Below are positions 10,470-23,214 of a DNA stretch of 64,000 bases, piece by piece. Location of the stretch: positions 458,896-522,895 of the forward strand of contig BLSF01000030.1 of the NCBI GenBank assembly GCA_012862575.1, written 5' to 3'. The translations under genes and the position numbers were made by a program. Under the pieces are notes generated by a model. It was not told where the DNA came from and made no database searches. It saw only the letters and a program-made list of their open reading frames with translations. The DNA is from Parietichytrium sp. I65-24A (taxonomy: Eukaryota; Sar; Bigyra; Thraustochytrida; Thraustochytriidae). Every line of letters starts with the position of its first letter. Position 1 is the first letter of the stretch.

Positions 10470-12361
10470 TCGAATAGCTTCTTCATAGTCAATTGAACGA
10501 TGAAAGTAAGAAACTCACGGAACAAATGCTCCTCGGTCAGTACTCACTGTCGGTGTTGCCTTTGAAAAAGTGGAGCTGGGAGCCACTCCGATCCCCAGTT
10601 TAAGTTTTTTGGTCGATTTGAACGGCAACGGCGCGCAATGCGGGTCCGTATGACGGTCCAGAGTTCAACGAAAAGGACGCAAGTGCTTCAATACTTTGCG
10701 AAACTGCGAAGGAGAGCGAGTGGGTGAGTGAGTGAGCAAGGAAGGCTTGTGCACTCCAATTCTAAGATCTGCGGGCAACTATGAGGAAGTGTAGGTCTCC
10801 CGGTCTCACATGTGCTGTCGGTGGATGGTGTCGGTAGGTGTTTTGTCGGATTTTGCAATTTTCAATTTGCAATTGCAATGTTTTCGCCTTACCTATCGAT
10901 TATCTTCTTCAAGTCATTCACGATTCATTCGAGAAGGAGGCACTGGCTCTGGCAGCAACGTCATAAAGTTAAAAAGAAACAAACAAAAAGAACGAAAAAT
11001 TGCGATCTCACAAATGCGCGCCAGTGTGTATGTGGGTGTTTCCGTGAGTGTGCACATTATGCACATGCACATCGTGCACACGTGGGACTGAGGAGCAGCT
11101 CGTTGTTCTCCGTTTAGAATAGCTCCTTGTTCTCTTGATCTGCGATGTGCTTTGCGAGGAATCCCTGCTAGCTACTGAGAATACGTGTGACACGAGCTCG
11201 AAATTATTCTAGTAAGCCATACCTCATAATAGTATTAATCGTAGTGTGCACACTCTACGCTCAAAGAGCCAAAATGTAAATGATTCGTTATACATTCAAC
11301 GTGTCGTTATCTCAAAGAATGGGATCGGTTGATTGCCATAACGCTCCTTTCTTTTTTCCATTTTTTCAGAATTCAGAGGTCACTGTCAATTTCGATTTCA
11401 GCTGACAGTCAAGACGAACTACAAAAGCTGGAGGAAGCACGAGATGAACGAAAACAACAAACAAAAGAAATGCATAGAACTATTGCTTGCAAGCCACGCG
11501 ATCTTCGCGCGTGTTGCCCCGAATGCACACCCAGTCAGCCAGCAGAGCCTGACGAAAGAAAGAATACTAGAAGGGCCTGATATGCGCAGTTTGCCGTAGC
11601 TGGCGTGGGGCCGCAATGCCGCGAGACCTTCAGAGAGCCGCAGCCTTGTCTGTTGGCTTGGCGGAGTTGTGCAGTTTGCCTGGTTTGGCTTCCGGAAAAC
11701 GAGTTGCAGCGTCTTTTTAAAGTTAGTTGTTGAGGGATCCTGATTGGCTTGTGGGGAAGAGTCGCGTGGCGATACATGGCGCATCGCACTGCAAGGTCAG
11801 TGGCTGTCAGTCCTGCCTCTTATACCTATACACGTTCCCGTACCCGTAGTTCACTCGCATGTGTTTTTGTAAGTATGTGCCAGTACCGCCCCTTCCCCCC
11901 GAACTACTAGTTTTGGAAGGGGAGGGCGTGAGAGCGTGAGAGCGCGAGAGCGAGAGCGCAAATGAGAAGTGCACACTGGACACCCACCACATGCTCAGTG
12001 CCCGACTTGTAAGGAGAGAATCAGAGCGCATGGGCCGCCTTTCCTTTGGATCCATGCAATCACACTGATTCACTGCACGAATTGCGGAGTTTTGTGATTC
12101 GCGGGTTTAAGATTGTTGGGATGAAGCGTGAGGAGTAAGGATTTAGATGATTTCTACCAATGGGCTGCGCAAGCGCAGTTCCATCGCAGTTCACTCTTCC
12201 AGGTAGCACCGGTAAGCGAAGGGCCCCAGCGACCACTTCGAGGTGCCCCTTAGCATTGCCACCCAAACTCGCGATGCGTAGTTTTACACTGCAGCAGAAC
12301 CGAAACTGAGACACACGACTCGAAACCTTCAACACAGAGGCAGATCAGGCCAACTGGAGAG
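10470..12361. other. Divergent intergenic region, no gene seen
   Basis: About 1.9 kb between the GPCR-like gene (-) and the type I membrane protein (+). It contains AAAC/AAAG-rich and GT-rich stretches near 10970-11050 and GAGAGCGC repeats near 11930-11960. Small frames have no coding character. Confidence 0.6.
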
Positions 12362-13216
12362 ATGATGAAGCTTGCAAAAGTGATGGGAGTCCTCGGCTCC
12401 TTCGTCGTTCTGACTATGGGCCTCGAGTACGAAGATGTCAAAGCTTCTCTTGAGGAGACTCAACAGCATGTTTTGAGCAAACTAGCCAAAGCAGAGAGCG
12501 CTCTGAAGGAGGAGACGCGCGAAATCAAAAGGGAACTTAAGAAGAAGGTGAGGAGTATGGACCTCAACAAGACCATGGAGGAGCTCTGGCAGGAGACATC
12601 AGCACTGTATAGCAGCCTTGATGAGCAAGGATCGCAGGTATACGTGGAATTCTTGGACCCATACTTCTCCGCGAACGACGATCTTTACGCGTACCTTGAG
12701 AGCAAAATAAGCCCATGGTACGATGAGTTTGATCGCCTGGAGATTTGGGACTACAAATTCTACAGCCTTGTAGACAGCTATGATGTTCTTTACACCAAGG
12801 TGGATGACAAGAACGACGCACTCTACGATCTCGCCGACCGAAAGCTGGAAGGGGCCTACGAAATCCTGGAGGACCACTCCATCTTTCTTGATGAGCTTGC
12901 TGATGAACGCGACGAGGCTTTCGAGCACAATTTGGAAGAAGCACACTCTTATGCGGGGCGCGTCGTCTCCGGCAAGGAGCAAGCCTTTGCGCGCAGTATC
13001 GCTGTGGCTACTGTGAGGGCCGACAAGAAAGCAGCTGCACAGCAAGCCTTGGCATCGCACACCTCTGGAAGCGAGGCTGTGGTCCCATACGTGGTGGCTG
13101 GATGCTCGGCGTTCCTTGCTGTTATTGCGCTGGCGGCGTCAATGGTTGCCATCAGAAAGAACAAATCCGCAGCTGAACAGATGAACCAGGACGTTGCGGT
13201 AGCAAACGAGATTTGA
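12362..13216 (+). CDS. Small type I membrane protein, acidic helical ectodomain
   Basis: 284 residues. The N-terminus (KLAKVMGVLGSFVVLTMG) looks like a signal peptide. The body is almost wholly helical, acidic and rich in Tyr, Asp, Glu and Leu, with coiled-coil character at residues 25-75 (ETREIKRELKKKV) and regular aromatic spacing afterwards. One C-terminal hydrophobic helix (about 239-264, VVPYVVAGCSAFLAVIALAA) is followed by a short basic tail, giving a predicted type I topology. Two tandem Met codons start the frame; either may be used. I do not recognise the family and assign no function. The unusual Asp/Tyr-rich helices could form an amphipathic, membrane- or lipid-contacting surface (guess). 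Confidence 0.7.
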   Translation: MMKLAKVMGVLGSFVVLTMGLEYEDVKASLEETQQHVLSKLAKAESALKEETREIKRELKKKVRSMDLNKTMEELWQETSALYSSLDEQGSQVYVEFLDPYFSANDDLYAYLESKISPWYDEFDRLEIWDYKFYSLVDSYDVLYTKVDDKNDALYDLADRKLEGAYEILEDHSIFLDELADERDEAFEHNLEEAHSYAGRVVSGKEQAFARSIAVATVRADKKAAAQQALASHTSGSEAVVPYVVAGCSAFLAVIALAASMVAIRKNKSAAEQMNQDVAVANEI

Positions 13217-13651
13217 AACAATAATCTTTGAAATTGCAGCATTCGAGGCTTCGCATGTGGTCTTGAGCACCTTTGAAAAACTATCAATACATTCTAAACA
13301 ATGTTTATCACGGTCAAAGACGTCTTTTTGGTATGTGTGTGTTTCTTTTCGTTTACTCAGTGTGTTGATGAAATCTAGCAAGAAGAAGAAGAATAGAACC
13401 AATGCTCACAGCTCGCATTCACTTGCAGACGTTTGCTCTGGTCTCACGGATACTCAATCGTCAAGGTATCGGGATATTGTACGGGGGAAGAAATTCGCGG
13501 CAAATGTGACTGGAGGGGGGGAATCGCATGATACATTAATGGCAGGTATACTGATATGGAAGCAAAGCCATTTCGCCAACAAAATCCCTCACACCAAATG
13601 ACATGATAGCGGTCATATGAATATGGTGTGATTGGACGATAAATGGTGTTT
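13217..13651. other. Convergent intergenic region
   Basis: 435 bp between the 3' ends of the type I membrane protein gene and ZIP transporter 1. It has AT-rich patches and a GAAGAAGAAGAA run near 13380. Nothing coding is seen. Confidence 0.6.
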
Positions 13652-14866
13652 TTAAAAGGCTGACTCCCGAATGATGACCTGTGCGAGCCCCATGCATATC
13701 ATGGAGACAAACGAGATTGCATAGGTCTTGTGTGGCGGCAAATGCTCCAAGGCCTCTGGAATCAATTCATTGACAACCACCAAACCCATCGCCCCGGCTG
13801 CAAGCCCTAAACCAATCGGAAGCACAAACTTGAACTGCTGCGTGAACAAAAACGCAGGGACCGCCATGAGTGGTTGTGGCAGGCTCGAGAAGATGCACCA
13901 CAGTGTCGTAGCCAAAAGAGAAAACCCACGCGGGATGAGAACGATCGCAATCGCCAATCCTTCTGGAACGTTATGAATGGCCAGGGTTGCAGAGACGAAA
14001 CCGCCGAGTGACTGAGAGTGGTAGGACACACCGATTCCGACACCTTCCGAGAAACTGTGCAGAGTCATAACAGCCATAATGATCAAGACTCTTCTCATGC
14101 TGAGCGCTGAAGGGTCCAGCATGTCAGTCGTCTCCTTGTCCCCAAAAAAGTGCTCCGAGCATTTCACAAATCCCACGCCAAGGTACAAGCCCATAAGAAC
14201 CCTCAGAGCTGGAAGCAAGACGGTATCCGGGGTGGTCTCCTCCATGCACCCTTCTGCGACAAGCCCGATGGAAGCGGCCAGCATCATGCCGGCAGCCACG
14301 GCGTTGCACACTGCAACAGCCTTCTCGCTGGGGTGCGAGAAGGATAGGAACGGCAAAGCTCCAAGTCCTGTGCTCGCAGCTGTGATCCACCCGGAGCACC
14401 AAACCAGCAGGATCTGCTCCGACCAGGTCGCCGTGGCAAATTCAAAGTTAGAATCCTTTGCTAGCGCATACCTGAGGAAAAAGATACTGTGCACAGATAA
14501 TGCAATGGCAACGGCAAGCAAGCAGTACTGCGCCGCGATCAAGCTCCCCGTCTGCACAATGGCTGCGCTGGGAAGCGAGTCTGCATCGCTATTGCGCCTC
14601 AGGAAAAGCACTTTGCCGCTCTCTTTTGGGCTGCCTTTACCCTCGCTCTGCGACCCCGACGCAGGCCTGCCACCATTCTGGGTCGCGGACTCGTAGGAGC
14701 GCTCGCTTGTCTCGAGCTTGAGAGACGGATCATTGTGCTCTTTCCCACCACTGTTCCGCCGGGAAATTAGCATGCGCTCGCCATTTTTCGACATGCTGCG
14801 ACGCCGAAGGGTGTCTCTGGACTCCTCCGCGCCGTTTTTACTAGATCGCGCGTCAGGCACGGACAT
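13652..14866 (-). CDS. ZIP-family metal transporter 1 (ZupT/GufA-like)
   Basis: 404 residues. A disordered, phosphorylatable N-terminus of about 100 residues precedes some eight TM helices. The two metal-binding helices carry the family signatures: HSFSEGVGIG at residue 270 and HNVPEGLAIA at residue 298. ZIP proteins move Zn2+, Fe2+ or Mn2+ into the cytosol. The HNxPEG form and the sequence through WCIFSSLPQPLMAVPA place it near the bacterial ZupT/GufA branch. A close paralogue lies about 13 kb away on the other strand (27146-28240). The start ATG has a poor context (T at -3), so a later Met (residue 25) could be used. Metal specificity cannot be read from sequence. Confidence 0.9.
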   Translation of the reverse strand: MSVPDARSSKNGAEESRDTLRRRSMSKNGERMLISRRNSGGKEHNDPSLKLETSERSYESATQNGGRPASGSQSEGKGSPKESGKVLFLRRNSDADSLPSAAIVQTGSLIAAQYCLLAVAIALSVHSIFFLRYALAKDSNFEFATATWSEQILLVWCSGWITAASTGLGALPFLSFSHPSEKAVAVCNAVAAGMMLAASIGLVAEGCMEETTPDTVLLPALRVLMGLYLGVGFVKCSEHFFGDKETTDMLDPSALSMRRVLIIMAVMTLHSFSEGVGIGVSYHSQSLGGFVSATLAIHNVPEGLAIAIVLIPRGFSLLATTLWCIFSSLPQPLMAVPAFLFTQQFKFVLPIGLGLAAGAMGLVVVNELIPEALEHLPPHKTYAISFVSMICMGLAQVIIRESAF

Positions 14867-16368
14867 TCAGACGCATGCTCCGCGCGAAAGCCCTCCTAAT
14901 AATCCAACAAACCTCGCCGCACCTTTTGACACCGATTTCGCGCTGACTTTACTTTCCCAGTCTCCGCTCACCCAACCCGACTCTATCAATTAACTCAAAT
15001 CAATCAATCAATCGATCGATCGTCTCCAAATGATAAGCTAAAGTTCACCAAAATCCACTCTCACCGTCAATCAAGGATCTCCGATTCGACTGCTCCAACC
15101 TAATTGCAACAACCGCGAAGAAACAACACGTCAGCGCATCGACCAGACCACACCAGCTCCCACGAACATCAACTCCCGCAAGGACCATGTACATGTACAC
15201 AAACCAATACAAAGTACACAAAGCAATACAAAGTATACAAGGTATACAACATACACAATGTAACAATGTAACATATACATTTGCCGAGACCACACCGCCG
15301 CACCAGCCAGCCAGCCAGCACACAAGCATCCTCGCCCACTTTCACGAAACTCACTCCAAATATCCCGCCCAAGTTCACAGCACACGAACCCGTGGTCGTG
15401 TATGGTTTCTCCCCCCTTGCCGAAGCTTGCTTGTTCCTCTCTCTGTTCCGCAGTTCCGCAGTTCCGCAGTTCCGCTGCTCTGCTGTTCTGTTGTTCCGCG
15501 ATTCCGTGCAACGGCGCCGCCCCACAGTACGCGCGCGCCCCACGGATCGATAGTGTTGTCGCTACACGTGGCGCTAGCACTCAGGGTGGCCTGTGGGTCC
15601 TGTGGGGATTGTAATGCTTTGATAGGGGATTGCTAGGCAGGAGAAGGAAGGAAGAGCCTTTCCGACGGCGAGGACACGGCCAGTGCTACTGTTTACGGTA
15701 GATGAGGGCCAGTGGGGAGGCTGGCGCGCTCCTATGTGTTGGTGGTAGGATTGGAGTGCTAGCGAGGGCGTTAGCGTTTGAGGTGTTCGAGAGGGGGGAA
15801 GGTACTATAGAAAAAGATAGTTATGGATTAGATGGGGGTGATGTTGACAATCTCCACCTCATTGCAGAGGTCCGTTAATGGCGAAGATGAAGTGAGGTAG
15901 TGCGTATGAATTGTCCATGGAGAGGATTTGTGTTACAAGACTCGTGGGAATGGCAGAACTTTAAGGAAGTGATAGACTTGGTACCTCTTGTGAGATGTTG
16001 TGAGTTTATAGTTACTTACTAGTTCAGATTCACTATCAGAAGAGTTTTACTGTTCTGTTACTCATTCAGTTTCATTTCAAGTCAAGACACGAAAGTGACC
16101 CAGAGCTTCTGGGACCTGCTCCGTTGTCAAGAACCGTGGCGGCGACACCTTGTGAATACTGCAAAGGTTTTCATTTCATGGTTGAAAAGGGGTCTTTGAA
16201 GTGGTTTTACGTCTTCGAAAAATTTCCAGGCCGGAAGAGTCGATTGGCGATCTCACGAAGTGCTTGAAGGTGGACTTCAATTCAATGCAATTTAGCGGCC
16301 GGGCGCCTGATTGATTTCAAAACACTATAGAGTTCAGCTGGCGGGGAGCTCCATGCGTTGGCCAAAAC
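14867..16368. other. Intergenic with simple repeats
   Basis: About 1.5 kb upstream of ZIP 1 and downstream of the transposase relative. It carries CAAT/CGAT repeats (about 14996-15022), TACACAAAG-type repeats (15185-15280) and tandem GTTCCGCA units (15451-15480). Long overlapping open frames near 15130-15640 on both strands result from these repeats and are not credible genes. Confidence 0.6.
15451..15480. repeat. GTTCCGCA tandem microsatellite
   Basis: Three to four head-to-tail copies of an 8-bp unit, degenerating downstream into GTTCTG/GTTGTTCCG variants. Seen directly. Confidence 0.8.
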
Positions 16369-17817
16369 TTAGGCGCTGTTCTCTTTTACATGTCGAAGCA
16401 CATCTTTTAAAAGACTAGCGTGCTTCTTGGCGTCCTCATGCTCGAAAAAGTGGCGACGAAGACCGCCAAAACCTCCTGCGAGAGAGACAGGAAAAGTGAA
16501 ATCCAGGCGGACCTTAGGGTAACCCGGCAGGGTCTTTTCTTCTTCTAGCTTAGATTCCGCGACTCGAAAAACGGGAGCAATTCTTCCGTCGTACACCAGC
16601 ATGTTCAACAAGATTGTACAGGTTTGCAGAACTAACCAAGTGCGGTCCAGGTTGAGGGACATTGCTGGTCGCCGAAGAATATGGAAGGTTCCAAACAAGG
16701 CGCGTAAACCATCATTGGCAGTTCCAGGGAGATCGTCATCCGTGAGAATGTCAAGAGCGCTGTTAGACCTCAAAATTTTCGGGTGCTGTGGATAACAGTA
16801 GGATAGAAGAAAACCCTGACACCGTGACTTCCTGTTCAGAGTGTATTCAACTTTGGGCAGGGTGTCCTGCGCCACAGAGTAAAAAAACTCACTATGCGAA
16901 AGAGCACCCTCCCCATTGTCGGTCTCGCCTGCCATCCCGCAAAAGACGTGCCAACACCATAGGTCCTCCGAAAACACAGTTTCAAGGGCAAGCTGAGGCT
17001 TAGTGAGCTTGCCAATGTCATCTTTGTCCCAGCCTCTTGGAAGCCTATTCCACAGCATCATACAGCAATCAATTTCGCCAATCAATCCTGGTGCTTTTAG
17101 GTGGCCCTCGTGGAGAAAGTATAGCCACTTGAGATCGCGTTCCGTCGGAGAACGAAGCCATTCTTCTCCAAACTCGTTGATCATCTGGCGGCAAAAGTCG
17201 AGAAAAGACAATTGCGCGACGTAATCGCTCATGTGAATATTGTGCTCCCTAACTAGGGAGCCACCTGCGGCTAGAGTCCTAAGGGCAGCCAACATTCTGG
17301 ATTCAGGTGACATAGTATCGTCCACCAAGTCCTCAGAAGATACAAATGTCCCCTTTCCTTTCAGTCTCTCGTAGATGCTTTCAAAGCGCTCTTCGGAGAT
17401 TCTGTAACGTGCTTCAAAGTCAGTGGTGGCGCAGAGTTTGTTGTGCCTGAACTTGTTCACGAGGTCCAAACGCAAGCTGTTTCCTTTCTTTTTCAAGACC
17501 CGGCGGCGCTTCGCGCGCGGGCCGACTTTCTCTTCCTCGCCATCTTGTTGTGTTTTGACGATTAGACGTAGCTTATAGCACAGCTCAATCAAACAATCAC
17601 TGAAAGCTTGTGCCTCCGTGGCTTTCGGTGTGTCGTCATCGTCGTCGTTGGCAAAAGTCTTCAACGTGCTCTTCTCTCCCCACCCCGGGGTGATTGTCAC
17701 CAGAGTCTCCAGGGCTTCCAACACTTGCGCGTTCAACGCCGAGTGACATTCATTGTCCAAAACGTCATTCGCGATGATCACCAAAGAGCAAAAGCTAAGA
17801 GCAATTGACGAGCTCAT
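16369..17817 (-). CDS. PIF/Harbinger (Plant_tran-like) transposase relative, probably domesticated or dead
   Basis: 482 residues from the first ATG (context ATAGCATG); upstream extension begins at GTG. A nuclear signal (RAKRRRVLKKK) is followed by a region matching the plant-type Harbinger transposase layout: FEARYRISEERFESIYERL, FGEEWLRSPTERDLKWL, GLIGEIDCCMMLWNRLP (first catalytic Asp, about residue 250), ALETVFSEDLWCWHVFCGMAGETDN (second Asp, about residue 300) and CTILLNMLVYDGR. Where the family has the third catalytic residue, an ERAFG/ERTFG glutamate, this protein reads GLRALFG; no glutamate is present in either plausible alignment. The usual aDxxYP motif is SYCYP. The frame is otherwise full length and uninterrupted. 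I infer a host gene derived from a transposase, or a recently inactivated copy. Confidence 0.75.
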   Translation of the reverse strand: MSSSIALSFCSLVIIANDVLDNECHSALNAQVLEALETLVTITPGWGEKSTLKTFANDDDDDTPKATEAQAFSDCLIELCYKLRLIVKTQQDGEEEKVGPRAKRRRVLKKKGNSLRLDLVNKFRHNKLCATTDFEARYRISEERFESIYERLKGKGTFVSSEDLVDDTMSPESRMLAALRTLAAGGSLVREHNIHMSDYVAQLSFLDFCRQMINEFGEEWLRSPTERDLKWLYFLHEGHLKAPGLIGEIDCCMMLWNRLPRGWDKDDIGKLTKPQLALETVFSEDLWCWHVFCGMAGETDNGEGALSHSEFFYSVAQDTLPKVEYTLNRKSRCQGFLLSYCYPQHPKILRSNSALDILTDDDLPGTANDGLRALFGTFHILRRPAMSLNLDRTWLVLQTCTILLNMLVYDGRIAPVFRVAESKLEEEKTLPGYPKVRLDFTFPVSLAGGFGGLRRHFFEHEDAKKHASLLKDVLRHVKENSA

Positions 17818-18961
17818 GCTATGCTTCCTTCGAAAGACAAAACCCAATATTATCACACTCCCGCAGCCCAGCCTGAATTTTCCAGCTCGGACCGCTCAAG
17901 AGATAGATCCCTCCTTTTTCCTCTCTAGCTAGTAGATCCCAACTCCTTTGCTCTTTCGTTCAAAACTTCTTCCGGCCAACTTGGACGATCTACAAACTAC
18001 TTCTGCTTGACTGTTGTGCAAAGTTCCTTCGGCTCAGGCAGGAAGCGCAGTGTAGCTACTGGCTCACTTGCTCACTTGCTCACTTGCTCGAGGGACGACA
18101 GGGTCCGCGACCCACTTGGGACGCGAACTCTAGCTGCGGGTGTGTACTGACGGCGTTACTGTGGTGTAACGGAAGAGCTAGCTAGACACACAGAGAGAGA
18201 GAGAGAGCTCATAGTGACAGCGAGAGCTGAGTGGTTTCGGTATTAACGTATTACTATAAATCATAGGAGTACATTTTGAAAATTTTAAATTTTGTATGGG
18301 ATGGAGGAGGGTGGGTTCTCTCTCACACAGTGGGTTCTCCGGTTCTCCGTTGATTATTTTTTGTCTATTTGTTTTTGCAGAGATTGAGTTGAGCCGATCT
18401 TCTATCCATATCTGACGAGCGGCCAGACTCCAAGCTTGGAAATCTCGCCTCTCAAAAAGTTTTGTTGTTCACGAGCAGCCTCACCGGGTCGATATCACAG
18501 CGCCACCGGACCATCCCCACGCGCATATGTTACCAGCCACCGTGTCAAACTAATATCCGGTGCACAGAGACTTGATGCTCCCCCACGTAGGAGCGAGCGA
18601 TCATTGATTTGTTCGTTTAAATACTGCTACAATCTCCCACCCACACACTCAATCGCATTTTAAACCAGCTCACCAACTTGCATTCGTCCAAAAAAGTACG
18701 ATTCTACAGACTCCTACCCTCGTTGCTATCCACCCCTACGCAAGCTGCTAGGTCCGCACCCTCGCAGTTTACGCGCCAAATTGCCGACCGGCCAATTCGC
18801 ACTCCCGTCGCACATTCCCCCCGCAGTAAAACCACTAACCGCGCAGCTAGGGCCCGTTGTGGTCCAGAGGATCCGGAGGATCCAGAGGAGCATTAAAAGC
18901 GCGACGTGGTTTCGCAGGACGGGAGGATCCACCGAAATTGCGGTGTAGGCGGCGGCGCGGC
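17818..18961. other. Divergent intergenic region
   Basis: About 1.1 kb between the transposase relative and the voltage-sensor gene. It includes CTCACTTG units (about 18062-18090) and a GA run near 18194-18208. No coding frame stands out; terminal inverted repeats of a Harbinger element were not recognised by eye. Confidence 0.55.
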
Positions 18962-19813
18962 ATGAACGGTGAGCAGCAGCATAGCGGCGGGTGGTACAGC
19001 GTTCGTGAGGAGAGTAGCAGCGCATTGGGAGTGCGTGAAATGGCAAGCCATTTCGCGGAAGAGCGGCGGGACGCGCTGCGCATCGGCGTGGGGGAGTTGG
19101 TGCGGCTAATAGCGAACCGGGTGTACTTTTCCAAGGCGTATGCGGTCTTGTATGGGTGCATGGTGGCGCTGAATGTGGTCATGTTGTTGTGGCTTGTGTG
19201 GAATGGGTCCGAAGCACTGCCAGATGCTTTTATTGCGCTGGAGATTACGGTGACGGTGCTGCTCGGTCTGGAGGTGCTCACGAGAATGCTGTCGCAAGGA
19301 AAAGGTTATTGGACGCGGTATTCGAATTGGTTCGAGTTTATGGTGCTCGTCTTCTGCAGTCTATCGATATACTTTACGAGCTCGCACCAATCGCTGTCGG
19401 CTTCGGAGGAAATGGACGAGCTGCTCTCATGGGGACTCTTGATTCTGCGATATGTTCTTCAAGGACTCCGGCTCCTTGCCTTGTTGCGACACAGGAAGAA
19501 GATGCAGCAGCTGAGTCTGCCTTACAGTGCGGCCTCGCTAGAGCGCTTTCAACGCCGCACATCTTCGGCAGGGATTATTGACTTTGAGGCTATCGCCAGC
19601 GACGAGGAATTCGGGTTGGCTCTGGCGGATCATGAAGATGAGGATGCAGATGATATGCTGGATCAAGATTTGTTCGATTCTCGGAGGTCGTCCTTCTCGG
19701 ATGCCCCGCGGAAAGTGGGGATAGGGCAAGTCTGGCGAAGCGCTTCGCTCAACAGCGGGAGCTCTACGAGCAGAGCTGTGGAGCTGGCCAAGTCATCCGT
19801 ACGAAGGGCTTGA
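18962..19813 (+). CDS. Voltage-sensor-domain-only membrane protein
   Basis: 283 residues from the first ATG (GCGGCATGAAC); the upstream frame starts at TTG. Four hydrophobic helices form a voltage-sensor layout. S1 is YAVLYGCMVALNVVMLLWLV. S2 is FIALEITVTVLLGLEVLTRM, with acidic residues inside the helix. S3 is NWFEFMVLVFCSLSIYF. The S4-like helix contains LRYVLQGLRLLALLRHRKK, with arginines spaced irregularly rather than at every third residue. No pore helices or selectivity filter follow; the rest is an acidic, Ser-rich cytosolic tail with RRSSF-type phosphosites. This resembles TMEM266/Hv1-like voltage-sensor proteins in architecture. Whether it conducts protons is not decidable here. Confidence 0.7.
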   Translation: MNGEQQHSGGWYSVREESSSALGVREMASHFAEERRDALRIGVGELVRLIANRVYFSKAYAVLYGCMVALNVVMLLWLVWNGSEALPDAFIALEITVTVLLGLEVLTRMLSQGKGYWTRYSNWFEFMVLVFCSLSIYFTSSHQSLSASEEMDELLSWGLLILRYVLQGLRLLALLRHRKKMQQLSLPYSAASLERFQRRTSSAGIIDFEAIASDEEFGLALADHEDEDADDMLDQDLFDSRRSSFSDAPRKVGIGQVWRSASLNSGSSTSRAVELAKSSVRRA

Positions 19814-22735
<2,922 letters not shown>

Positions 22736-23214
22736 GACTGTAAGAGGTTCCCGAATTCGTGTTTACCAGCAGCGCCGTCAGCGTGATCAATGGAATGGAC
22801 GACTAGTCGTCGCCTGTGACCGTTATTGGTGCTGGGCAGATCTCGGCCTCCGACAAAATAAATGACAGCTTGATCAGCTGGAACACATGTACTCGCAGCT
22901 CCCCAACGGAAGGTATGATGAGACTGTTTGTGGGGCGGTGACACAGTAGTGCAAGTTGAAGAGCTGAAACGTGACCGTGACCGACACAGACGCCTGGCCA
23001 AGATTTCTCAGAGTTTTGGGTTTTGCCCGCGCACCTCTTCCCAGAGTGCAAAAATGTCTCTTGTAAAGCCATTTCTTGCGTCCAAGCAATTTGCGATCGT
23101 AGGTGCGCCAGCGGAAGGGACCTTCCTATAGAGAACAAAATAAAACAAAATTCAACAAAAGAAAAGCTTCAAACCAGAAAAAACGGAATTTGTTGGAAAA
23201 GAATGGCATTTCAG
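22736..23214. other. Convergent intergenic region
   Basis: About 480 bp between the 3' ends of HPPK-DHPS and AMPK gamma. The part near 23130-23190 is A-rich. Nothing coding is seen. Confidence 0.6.

Noticed and set aside
15131-15640. Overlapping 120-150 codon frames on both strands
   Set aside because: They are made of microsatellite translation (repeated FRSSAV, TAELRNCG) and have no domain or composition bias.
15870-18300. Intact Harbinger transposon with terminal inverted repeats around the transposase relative
   Set aside because: No inverted repeat pair with a 3-bp target duplication could be recognised by eye; a computed search for inverted repeats of 15 bp or more would settle it.
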